Source: Neolecta irregularis DAH-3
Taxonomy: Eukaryota; Ascomycota; Neolectomycetes; Neolectales; Neolectaceae
NCBI GenBank assembly: GCA_001929475.1
Contig: LXFE01003406.1
Coordinates: forward strand, 268 to 10,700
DNA: 10,433 nucleotides
Reading direction: 5' to 3'
Positions 1 to 8,977 of this stretch are shown here, in pieces; the first letter of the stretch is position 1, and every line of letters starts with the position of its first letter. The notes under the pieces are model-generated. The model had not been told where the DNA came from, searched no databases, and was given only the letters and a program-made list of their open reading frames with translations. Both the position numbers and the translations under genes were made by a program.

Positions 1-77
1 CAAGTAAAATACCAAGTAAGTCCAAGCAAGCAAGTCCAAAGGGCTGAAATATGCAAGCAAGCAAGTCTGGTTGCACC
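1..77. repeat. CAAG-rich degenerate simple repeat
   Basis: CAAG occurs eight times in the first 65 bases, partly as back-to-back tetramers (23-34, 54-65) and partly as CAAGTAA/CAAGTCC variants. It resembles a decayed microsatellite in the 3' flank of RVB2. The window edge cuts it, so its full length is unknown. From 78 to 204 I see no gene or RNA, only AT-rich sequence that probably holds the RVB2 3' UTR and polyadenylation region. Confidence 0.5.
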
Positions 78-204
78 ACAACAACCTCTGTTAGCGGCGC
101 TGAAGTATTTTTTTATATCTAAAACTACAAGTACGCATCAGGTTAATCCTACTGTTTTACATATCATCTATGCGTTCAACTTGGGGTTTCCGTTCAAGAA
201 TACA

Positions 205-1778
<1,574 letters not shown>

Positions 1779-1847
1779 ATGGGATATGGATGAAAGAGGC
1801 GATTGGTGGAGCAAAAGTCCGAATTTTCCAGTTCACAACTCCATTCA
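1779..1847. promoter_or_regulatory. 69-bp divergent promoter between RVB2 and NDUFB10
   Basis: The two start codons face away from each other with only 69 bp between them, so both 5' leaders and core promoters must share or overlap this segment. An inverted CCAAT box (ATTGG, 1802-1806) is present. CCAAT is the target of the HAP/CBF complex, which in fungi often controls respiratory genes; its role here is inference. I see no obvious TATA box. Confidence 0.6.
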
Positions 1848-2158
1848 ATGGCAGATTCGACAGAAGTATCCAACCGTCCAGTTGTTCCGCTGCCAAACTC
1901 ATTTCAAAGAACACCCGCAGAACTTGCCAAACTCAAAGACATGACTATCAGAAACGGATGGGTTAAAGTCATGAAGGCGAGACTAGTCAGGGAAGAATTG
2001 CGGGAGTGCTATTATCGTGAAGGCGTCAACCATTACGAGGTTTGTCATAGATCTATTCTGCGCTAAGTCAATAGAAATGCGGAGATCTGGCAAGATATTA
2101 TATGAAATTGATTCGTGAGGATAGAAAAGTAGGCCCGATAGTCGTGGATTTCAATTGA
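1848..2158 (+). CDS. NDUFB10: NADH:ubiquinone oxidoreductase (complex I) subunit NDUFB10/PDSW-like, 2 exons
   Basis: Accessory subunit of the distal membrane arm of mitochondrial complex I. Exons are 1848-2039 and 2075-2158, joined by a 35-nt GT-AG intron (GTTTGT ... GCTAAGTCAATAG) in phase 0, giving 91 aa, the usual size for fungal members. The diagnostic block is RLVREELxxCYxxEGVNHYEKC followed by a tyrosine-rich tail (residues 45-66 and on). Cys54 and Cys66 sit in the spacing expected for the disulfide region of the family. Without splicing, the conserved stretch breaks off after NHYE and ends in a stop at 2064-2066. The first in-frame ATG is 1848; the open frame upstream has no earlier ATG. 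The 3' end lies 61 bp from that of PSMD10 on the opposite strand, and the start faces RVB2 across a 69-bp promoter. The N-terminal 25 residues are poorly conserved and carry no clear presequence, as is usual for this subunit. Confidence 0.93.
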
Positions 2159-2219
2159 ATTCAGCGTAAAAGTAAGCCTCTTCTGTTTGATGCGTTTTTG
2201 CACTGCTACAACTTCATTC

Positions 2220-3035
2220 TTACGTGTTCTCTTGGATCATTCGTTTCAGATAAACCCGCACCCGTTGATCCTCACAAACATCGATGGGGGTTTTTCCCTC
2301 TTTATCTGGTTGATCCATATCTGCTCCCTTGCTCATAAGAAACACAACGGCATCTCCATGGCCTTCTGCGCACGCATGGTGTAGTACAGTCCATCCACTC
2401 GAGTCACTCGCATTCAAAGGTGATTTTGCGTCGATGAGAATCGATAGAAGAGACACTACTCCGATTGAAGCAGCACGGTGACTTGTCTTAGATACGTCGT
2501 AGAAGGAAGATACAGTGCGTTTTGCTGTTGTCCATCACGCTGTTTCACGTTTGCTCCAGCTGCGATTAAAGCTCGGGTGATCTGTGTCAAGTAAATATTG
2601 AAATACACCACAGAATACCCCAACGTGGCTCTTTGATACGGCAAAATGTCTACTCATTCAGCTTTGAATCTCGAAGGCAAGAACGTACAGAGCAGATTGT
2701 CCACTTGAACTTGTTTCATTCACATTTGCGCCTTTTTCAATCAACCTTTTCAGGATATCATCGTTCCCGACGCTCGCTGAACAATCAAAGACGTCTTGCA
2801 AACGCATACCGGCAATCATAAGAGCAGTCCAACCTGCCCCATCTTTTATATCAACACCACATTCGTCATATCCCGTCAGTATTTCCACAATCTCATAATT
2901 CGAAGTTGAGCAAGCCCAGTGTAACGCAGTTCTGGAATCCTCATCCAAATCATTTATCTTCTTTGGGTCCGATGAGACCGTTGACCGCACGAGTCTTACT
3001 GAGTTCGCTTGTGTTAAAGCTTGGAGGGATGACAT
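2220..3035 (-). CDS. PSMD10: 26S proteasome assembly chaperone PSMD10/Nas6 (gankyrin), ankyrin-repeat protein, 5 exons
   Basis: Nas6/gankyrin binds the C-domain of the Rpt3 ATPase and helps build the 19S regulatory particle. Exons on the minus strand are 3035-2810, 2776-2689, 2649-2619, 2581-2514 and 2481-2220, giving 224 aa against 226-228 in human and yeast. About six to seven ankyrin repeats run almost end to end; TALHWAC, SALHFAV, NALHRAA and TVLHHAC mark successive repeats, and RVYLKRMIQE closes the protein as in gankyrin. The four GT-AG introns are 33, 39, 37 and 32 nt. Intron 1 (2777-2809) is a stop-free multiple of three. Unspliced it would insert 11 residues into a repeat; spliced it restores LMIAASVGNDDILKRL. 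The 32-nt intron (2482-2513) is the shortest here. The ATG at 3035 is preferred over the in-frame ATG at 3143 because the intervening residues do not match the family and lie where a 5' leader is expected. Confidence 0.92.
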
Positions 3036-3413
3036 GGTGTAGTTGATTGCGTCCACTTGACCGAGTACTACATAGTTGTTTGAGTTACAAACCATAGTAG
3101 CATAGCAGAGAAATAATTTGATAATTGACGTTTTATGATTCAATCTAACCCATGCTCGTACTAGATCATCTCGAGAAAAGTAGCTATGAGCATTGCACCA
3201 TATAATGCACTATAAAAACCACTATACAATTCATGCTTCTTGAAGTACTACAGAGTTCGTCAGGCGCATTTTCGTTATACCAGAATAATCAATGTACAAG
3301 AGGCGGTTATCGAGAGTTGTGCCATATACAAACTACCATCAATTACCCAACCAAGGCCGTTAATTTAAAAAATCATATACCCCCTCAATTATTTCGATTT
3401 ATTTTCTACAACA
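3036..3413. promoter_or_regulatory. Intergenic region upstream of PSMD10, likely divergent promoter
   Basis: 378 bp between the PSMD10 start and the next plus-strand ATG. It has no convincing coding signal: the short frames at 3036-3143 (minus) and 3233-3424 (plus) do not match anything and lack family support. The right end (about 3370-3413) is a pyrimidine- and A-rich stretch running into ACAACAATG, which resembles a fungal 5' leader for a gene starting at 3414. Confidence 0.4.
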
Positions 3414-3724
3414 ATGTCTTTTAGACACCCAGAGTCACGGCTTGCTTCCCTATCCATGGACATTCTGAGTCCCGTCAAACAGGTCTCTTTGCGTGCTCGC
3501 GGTAGTCTTATAATGATTCTCGCGTTTAACCATTATTTTCCAGCTTCTATTGTATGGTCGGATTTGGAGTATGCGAACAATTCACATTTTTTTGGAATAA
3601 TATCTCGCTCAGTGATTGTAAGTGATCGCCTGAAGTACGAATAAGACCCAGTATATTCAAACCAAGGTAAGTGAACTTGGTTAGGTACACATAATCCCTC
3701 TGTATTATATAGCTCCTCAAATGA
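3414..3724 (+). CDS. Possible small gene of unknown function, up to 4 exons
   Basis: Not recognised. The ATG at 3414 follows a leader-like AACAAC context and opens a frame beginning MSFRHPESRLASLSMDIL. One splice model uses exons 3414-3501, 3544-3617, 3652-3666 and 3713-3724 with introns of 42, 34 and 46 nt, giving 62 aa. Two donors (3618 and 3667) are perfect GTAAGT, and all acceptors are YAG or TAG. Without splicing the frame runs 76 codons to a stop at 3642-3644. No domain, signal peptide or clear membrane segment is visible, and no conserved family constrains the joins, so the exon structure is tentative. Transcription in the same direction as CMC4, 156 bp downstream, is possible. It could equally be non-coding leader sequence of CMC4 or chance. 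Confidence 0.28.
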
Positions 3725-3786
3725 CTGTTGAACTGATAACGTCTCCATGTGTTCCGTAAGAACATAAGTAAGAACCCATGTTCTCA

Positions 3787-3846
3787 CAGTGATTGAATTA
3801 AATCACTGATAATATGCCTTTCAGCTAATATTTATGATGAAAGGCA
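3787..3846. repeat. Two adjacent perfect hairpins upstream of CMC4
   Basis: CAGTGATT (3787-3794) pairs with AATCACTG (3801-3808) across a 6-nt loop. Six bases later TGCCTTTCA (3815-3823) pairs with TGAAAGGCA (3838-3846) across a 14-nt loop. They end 33 bp before the CMC4 start codon, so they lie in its promoter or leader. Function is unknown; palindromic protein sites or leader RNA structure are both possible. Confidence 0.55.
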
Positions 3847-3879
3847 TCTGTGACCTCATTGTCTTCGCCTTCGCAAACT

Positions 3880-4106
3880 ATGTCCCTATCTTCTGTACCA
3901 TCTAGTGGATTTGCAATTTTTGATCCTTTTAGCATCCCCCTTGCCATACTGAGGCCTGTGCCATCCAATCATGTCTTCAAAAAACCGGAATAGATGAGAA
4001 AAAATGTAAAGCACAAATCAACGCGCTTCATGAATGCTGTAAACAACTACAAAGTGAAGGAAGATCAAGTGTGTCGTGTCCGAGGAGGCTCAAAAAACAA
4101 TTATAG
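3880..4106 (+). CDS. CMC4: Twin CX9C mitochondrial intermembrane-space protein CMC4, 2 exons
   Basis: CMC4 (human p8MTCP1) is a small intermembrane-space protein imported and oxidised by the Mia40/Erv1 relay and linked to respiratory-chain function. Exons are 3880-3894 and 3933-4106, joined by a 38-nt GT-AG intron (GTACCA ... TTTTGATCCTTTTAG), giving 62 aa. Cysteines lie at residues 9, 14, 19, 30, 40, 41 and 54. C9-x9-C19 and C30-x9-C40 form the twin CX9C helices, separated by ten residues, and the extra Cys14, adjacent Cys41 and late Cys54 also match the family. The PC..EACAIQ.CL block is diagnostic. Exon 1 encodes only MSLSS, so the gene is hard to see without assuming the short intron. No presequence is present or needed. 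It converges on TMCO4, whose stop codon is 302 bp away. Two hairpins lie just upstream of the start. Confidence 0.93.
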
Positions 4107-4408
4107 ATCGGATACGATAAACGGCAGAATATAAAGACCCTTAAAGCTGGGCTCCCAACAACTGCCGGCGTGTAAAACCAATGCTGCTTAGGTAAAGAAT
4201 ATTTTTTGGAATTACGCATCCCAACTACAAATGAGTAGGTCAATTAGAAAACTTTTATTACGACCCCTTCAGCGGAAAATAAAACCTAAATAGATTGTTA
4301 GGTTCTCGTACCACAGGAAAATTATTAGCCGAAAAAATAGAAGAATAAAGAAGGAAAGAACAATGCAAACCACCAAACTACAGAAGTAATAAAGATCCGG
4401 AAAACAAT
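4107..4408. other. Convergent 3' intergenic region, no gene seen
   Basis: 302 bp between the CMC4 and TMCO4 stop codons. A 71-codon frame on the minus strand (4028-4243) overlaps the end of CMC4 and has no family resemblance. The segment is AT-rich and purine-rich near 4330-4390 and presumably contains both 3' UTRs and polyadenylation signals. Confidence 0.5.
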
Positions 4409-7167
4409 CTACTCAAAGGACATTGTAATTTGCTCCTCTTCATCCTCGAAGATCAACGGCTGGCTCTGGTTCTTGTGTTGCAGGTCGAATGAATGCGTAT
4501 GCGTAGGTTCACAGCAGATATTAGACAAATCTGAAGTTTGATTGCACGGAGAAATAATAAGAGGAGGTAACGAGCTTTCAATTTCTCGGATAGGGAAGTA
4601 CTGGTCCTCCGAGCCCTCAGACGAATAAATAGGCTGCACAGGAATACAAGATTCTTTTGGCTTTTGTATCACTGGAGCGGGCGATGGCTTATTATTCTCA
4701 ATTTCTTGTCGTATCATATCAACATCAAATAATGTGGGTTGTTGATCAAATTCATCGTAATCGAAATAGTCCTTTTTCTTTCTCCTTTTTGGGCCAAAGA
4801 AACTGAAGGGACGACGATTTTTGTGTCTCATACTGAGCGATATCTCTGCTTCTCGGATCTGACGCTCAATTTTCCGTTCCCGGATAATGTTCTGTGTTGT
4901 CAGTAAGCATATATATAAATGAAAGATTGCAAACCGGATCAGCTTCCTCAATTTCTTCAATTTCTTCACTGGTAACCAACCAACCAATCTCTTTCATTAG
5001 CCTTGGCATATTTTCGCGATAGGCCAAGTGAGAGACAACGATGTCGGTAACATCGAGATTTTCCACACTTTCGACGTATGAAACTTCTTTTAAGCCAGCT
5101 ACATGGCCAAGACCGCCGGAACTAGCTCGAAAGAGATATCCGAGTACCCAATCATCTTTCTTATAGCCATTCACAAACCGACCAGCGACGACGGAATTCG
5201 CTTGAATCCATTCGTCTTGTTTGACGATAACAGGAAGGCCAAAAAGAAAGACATCGAGAACCAAACCGTATGCGTTCATCCGAGCAAGTTCAAGAAGGCA
5301 ATGATATATCACCCGAGCGCCAATCGAGAAGCCAACAAGACTTATTGGGCGAATGCCTAGATTTCGGTGAAGCAATGTATCAGCAAGGATCTACAGCAGT
5401 CAAGTATAGAAAATCCAAGTAAAAGTACCAATCCGCAAGCAGCCGCGCGATCTAATGAACTAGCCATGGGATTGTCAATTAAATATCCAAGTTTTGTTAG
5501 CCATAATGGCCATTGCAGAGCTCCCATAAGCGACATAAGGATAGTTTGCCCAAGCACGGTTTGTACAGATTGTGTGAAGACCTTTTGCAATCAGTGAAAT
5601 TTGGGACAGTAGTTACCTCAGTTGCAAGTAGGGACATTGTCTGACCCATTGAAGTCAGAACTTCTGGATCCCAGTATAAAGAAATAACATCGCTCATGAT
5701 CGGATCGAGTGTTGAAAAAGGTAATCGAATATCGTCTTCCTTGTTTAACATCCATCTATATATGAGAATTTTCCAGATATTAGGAGGGACCCGGAAATAG
5801 TCAGCAGTAGTCCTGTCCGTTTGTTGTTGTGCAAAGGTTTAAATTCGAAAATTTTCACATTCCTTGTTCGTCTGTACATCCCTTTCCCAGCTATTGTGGC
5901 CCCAGTAACCGCACCACCAGTAGTGATTAGCGCTGCGCCCGATGTCCCCGTCAGAAATGCACTTGTTCCTGACAATTATGCGGTGAAAGATGTGCAAAAC
6001 ATACCAGCTACTCCTATCGTCGTAAATGCAGCACCAAATCCTGCTCCGATAACTGGTGCAAGTACGCCTGCAGAAAGACCAATAACGAGTCCACCGCCTA
6101 GATTAGCTTAGTGTCGCAAAAAAAAGGTACCTAGAGTGGCCAGACCCATCATCATATATCGCTTATTCTTGGCCAGTTTTTCTCTTGCTTCAACGGCTTC
6201 TTGCTGTTTCCATTCGGATTCATTCGCCTGCTGAACCTCCAAGGCATCCGATACCCTCTTTTCGAATTTTGAAATATCCAGCCATGAAAGTCCTAAAACA
6301 AGTCCAATTCGTTCAAGAAGCACCCTCGCACGGGAATCGTAAGCACCGTCATTCACCAACAGCAAGAATAGATCACACAGAACAGTCCATCTAACGTCAA
6401 GGGCGAATTGGGATTGCTCGGATAATTGAGCAGGAGAAATTATATCGTGGAATTCGAGGTTGGGGTCGCTCGATTTTGGCGATTTTGGGGGACAGAGGTG
6501 AAAAGCAAGATCGCAGTCCCGGACGTCATGATCTGAAAGCTGCTCAATCATAATTTGTTCTGATGATTAGCATTAGAACACTAAGATACTTGCCGGCAGG
6601 GTTGATGTCCATGTGGGTGTAAACACGCTTCATGGCTGTCTGAGTCCATATAATCATGCATTCTACAGCGATACGGGCTTCCATTACCCGGAACTGACTG
6701 ATCCTACGGAGCATGTCGTTAAGGCTGAGGCGACAGAGACCGACATAGGCGATACGTTGGTGATCCGTAAGCAGCTGCTTGGTGGCCTGCATTTGCTCAA
6801 ATGTAGTCATACCGCCCTCATCATCGTCCTGAAATAGATATTTCGTACGCTCATCCATAGAAGTAGTACTGGCAGCGTCTTCATCAATATTGACTCGAGT
6901 ATAGGCTGCAGCGTCTTTTACATCTGTGTTGTTCGTGTTTGAGTTCGTGTTCATGTTCATTTCCAAATCGCAATTAATAACCCGCTCCATTTCCTGCCAT
7001 TCATCAAGTCCAACAGATGCACCTTCTGCTACTGAAGCATCGATGTGTACATCCGCTTGCCGCAGGAAATGCCGGTCTTTGGGAGCTAAAGGAGATGCAA
7101 CCCGAAGGTTTTCGATCCTCGGCAAACCAAATTCATCAAGTTCTTCCTTTTTTCGCGCCGTCGCCAT
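4409..7167 (-). CDS. TMCO4: DUF726 / TMCO4-family alpha/beta-hydrolase membrane protein (yeast Mil1-like), 8 exons
   Basis: Members are predicted alpha/beta-hydrolases; yeast Mil1 associates with clathrin adaptor AP-1 in Golgi/endosome traffic, and no substrate is established. Minus-strand exons are 7167-6594, 6559-6131, 6097-6005, 5968-5791, 5755-5617, 5581-5429, 5390-4935 and 4891-4409, giving 834 aa. Introns are 34, 33, 36, 35, 35, 38 and 43 nt; the first starts with GCAAGT. Order of parts: acidic, Asn/Thr-rich N-terminus (about 1-150); helical region with HMDINPAEQIMIEQL (about 180-200); Gly/Ala-rich hydrophobic stretch, probably two or more membrane helices (about 325-390); FEFKPLHNNKRT linker; hydrolase domain with nucleophile elbow GFSIG (Ser544) followed by ARVIYHCLLELA; then NGYKKDDWVLGYLFRASS and VSHLAYRENMPRLMKEIGW, all typical of DUF726. 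The tail (about 675-834) is charged, Lys/Arg-rich then acidic and Pro-rich, and looks disordered. The ATG at 7167 starts a good frame with a basic N-terminus. Other in-frame starts lie too far inside to be likely. Confidence 0.94.
6560..6593 (-). other. TMCO4: GC-AG intron 1 of TMCO4 (34 nt)
   Basis: Donor GCAAGT is the classic strong GC-donor consensus with perfect pairing potential elsewhere to U1. A CTAATGCTAATCATCAG region supplies branch site and acceptor. Splicing joins HMDINPA to EQIMIEQL, the conserved DPAEQ-type helix of the family. Unspliced, the frame ends in a stop 16 codons later. Confidence 0.92.
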
Positions 7168-7704
7168 GCAGCATCTAAATATCTAGATAGAGTCTGGAAA
7201 AAAGAGGGTCGCAATTGCGATGTCAGGAATCTTTGCCTAAAACGTCTTGGGTGGGGGTTTGGATCATTCCGATTTGACCGCAACAACTGTGCAATCGGCC
7301 ATTTCAAGTTTCCCCATATCAACATATAATATGACCTGTTTTCGAACCGTGTCCTCCTTGTGCTGCGATTTCTGGATTACGATTGCTCACGATTTCATGA
7401 CAGGAAGGTGCTTGTCTTAAATATTTGTACTGCCAAACATAAATTTGTCTCGAATTTCATGAATCTAGGCAACACATTGCTTCCAACATTTTACGAACTG
7501 GTATTCCCACTAAAACATTTAGTGATGTGAGACTGCCAAGGAATAATCCCCGATACTCTCAGCAGAGTCGGTACATTTGGATGTCCACATTATCTTCTGA
7601 GACAAGATGACAAGATTGTTTTCCTGGTGCGTTTGTCATGGGGCCGGTAAATCCCCGCCAGGTTCCTCTTTTCTAGATCTCCTTATGTCTTGCTTTCTCC
7701 GTTA
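7168..7704. other. Intergenic region upstream of TMCO4, no gene seen
   Basis: 537 bp. The first part (7168-7330) must hold the TMCO4 leader and promoter. A 79-codon minus-strand frame at 7086-7325 overlaps the TMCO4 start in another frame and looks like chance. I found no tRNA-like A/B boxes, no rRNA and no conserved protein in either strand when allowing for 32-43 nt introns. The right end abuts the transposon. Confidence 0.5.
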
Positions 7705-7965
7705 CACTCGAACCTGGCTATAGAGAACCTTTGGATAACGAATTTTTCCTTATAACGAACCAAACTGTAACATTAACTGGTATGGGGTTTAACGACTTTA
7801 AACCTTACTACCTAGTTCGTTAGATTAATGCAAAATCCCTTATAAAATGAAACGCCGTTCCACGAACAAATGAACAACAGATTGCTTTGCATACCCACCA
7901 GCACCTGGATCCTCATCTGGAATATAAATCTTTAAACCAGTGGTTTATTGAACAATAAAATAGAC
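7705..7965 (+). repeat. Left inverted-repeat arm of the transposon
   Basis: About 261 bp, pairing with the minus strand of 8208-8500. The arms differ by scattered substitutions and several indels, so the right arm is about 30 bp longer. The innermost matching block is CTGGAATATAA...AAACCAGTGGTTTATTGA...AATAGAC, giving a clear inner edge at about 7965. Confidence 0.85.
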
Positions 7966-8097
7966 TTATCACTGCATCCTATATCTTTGAGATCCACTCA
8001 CCCTGGTATAATAATCTTGACTCTGACAAAGCCTCTGAATCAAAGTGCCTACATGTTGAACAATGGTGCGGGGCCTTGGAGCAGTGTTGTGGACGGG

Positions 8098-8116
8098 CCA
8101 TGGGCTTAGCCCATGG
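8098..8116. repeat. GC-rich perfect palindrome in the transposon core
   Basis: CCATGGGCT and AGCCCATGG face each other around one base. The surrounding segment (about 8091-8145) continues with GGCCGGCCC, ATAGGCCCAT and CGGCC blocks, so it is a nested cluster of GGCC/GGGCCC palindromes. It contrasts sharply with the AT-rich arms and could be a hairpin-forming or recombination-prone core. Confidence 0.7.
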
Positions 8117-8207
8117 GCTAAAGGCCGGCCCATAGGCCCATCGGCCAAGACAGGCTTTTTCACGTGATATGAGATAATACTATTTAGGGCAGCCCTTATA
8201 CAATAGG

Positions 8208-8500
8208 TCTATTGTATTACTCAATAAACCACTGGTTTAAAGCCTTATATTCCAGATCAGGACTCAGGCTATGGTGGGCATGCACAGCAATCTTTTGCTC
8301 ATTTGTAATAGCGGAACAGCGTTTCAAACTTTCTTTTGAAAACCAATTTCGCAATAATCTAACGAACTTAGTAGTAAGGTTTAAATCCGTTAAACCCTAT
8401 ACAAATTTATTTTGGTAGAGATTGGATTCATTATAAGGAGGGATTCGTTATAAGAAGAAATTGGGTATACAGAGGTTCCCTATAGCCAGGTTTGAGACTG
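8208..8500 (-). repeat. Right inverted-repeat arm of the transposon
   Basis: Reverse-complement partner of 7705-7965. The outer end reads CAGTCTCAAACCTGGCTATAGGGAACCTCTG on the minus strand and is more intact than the left terminus, which lacks two bases after the initial CA. Confidence 0.85.
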
Positions 8501-8610
8501 CATTTGGGTCAAAATGGTGGCTGGCCAACGCACCCTCAGCCAATTGCTCTTTCCGCCGTGAATTCATTACCTATTATGATTTCAGTCTATTATAAATCAT
8601 TATTTAAAGT

Positions 8611-8773
8611 ACGGAAAGAGGAAATGGCTGACTCATTTTCAACACGAGTATACCGGATGGGTGGCAGGAAAATACTATTAGGCTGAATCTGGACAGGAAA
8701 TGTCCCGATCTTGAGAGTGATAACTAATTACGGAAAATGGCTGACTCGTTTTCAACACAAATGCTTCCGAATG
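8611..8773 (+). repeat. Pair of ~45-bp direct repeats
   Basis: Copies at 8611-8659 and 8730-8773 both start ACGGAAA, share ATGGCTGACTC(A/G)TTTTCAACAC (21 of 22 bases) and end near CCGGATG/CCGAATG, about 119 bp apart. Each copy opens the same short frame (MADSFST) that then diverges and stops (8681-8683 and 8810-8812). They lie in the upstream region of the secreted-protein gene. This may be a local duplication of a regulatory segment or of an old 5' exon. Confidence 0.7.
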
Positions 8774-8830
8774 CGGGATCCATTTTCCAACCACATGTCC
8801 GCATTCAGTAGAATTTGTGGTTTAAGTGAG

Positions 8831-8977
8831 ATGCCCGGCCCGAATATTTTTCAACCTATTGCAAACCATGTTGTCGATTTTGGTTTTCATCGCGTTGTGT
8901 GGAAAGCTTTCATTTGCAACCCCATATATCGACCAATTCGAAATTGTTGTGCGCGAAAAATATGCACCTTGCGCTAG
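8831..8977 (+). promoter_or_regulatory. Candidate overlapping upstream ORF
   Basis: An ATG at 8831, 37 bases before the start at 8868 and in another frame, opens 48 codons that overlap the main gene and stop at 8975-8977. If the transcript begins upstream of 8831, ribosomes would meet this start first, which would reduce translation of the secreted protein. The transcription start is unknown, so this is conditional. Confidence 0.3.

Larger units (their letters stand above)
7705..8500. mobile_element. Decayed non-autonomous DNA transposon with long inverted repeats (pogo/Tigger or other Tc1-mariner-like MITE)
   Basis: The two ends are imperfect inverted copies: the left begins CACTCGAACCTGGCTATAG and the right, read on the minus strand, begins CAGTCTCAAACCTGGCTATAG. 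Similarity continues inward through landmarks such as GTTCGTTAGATTA, GAAACGC(C/T)GTTCC, TTTGCATACCCACC/TGTGCATGCCCACC and AAACCAGTGGTTTATTGA. A TA dinucleotide flanks the left end (7703-7704) and CA the right (8501-8502), consistent with a TA target duplication that later mutated. Subterminal TTATAA(C/T)GAA motifs recur (7750-7759 on the plus strand; 8443-8452 and 8426-8435 as their complements) and may have been transposase sites. No transposase frame survives. CA(G)T-type termini, TA targets and repeated ATAACGAA motifs suggest the pogo/Tigger branch; this assignment is inference. Confidence 0.8.

Noticed and set aside
3533-3787. 84-codon minus-strand frame and its 72-codon overlapping partner
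   Set aside because: No recognisable motif, and two overlapping frames of similar length suggest chance. I could not rule out a lineage-specific gene.
5103-6111. Plus-strand frames at 5103-5360, 5367-5597 and 5821-6111 (last one Pro/Val/Ala-rich)
   Set aside because: All are antisense to TMCO4 exons. The Pro/Ala-rich one mirrors the Gly/Ala-rich membrane segment.
7086-7325. 79-codon minus-strand frame overlapping the TMCO4 start
   Set aside because: Out of frame with TMCO4 and unlike any family; the overlapping part is explained by TMCO4 exon 1.
7705-8500. LTR retrotransposon or hAT element
   Set aside because: The repeats are inverted, not direct, and the left flank is a TA dinucleotide with no 8-bp target duplication visible.
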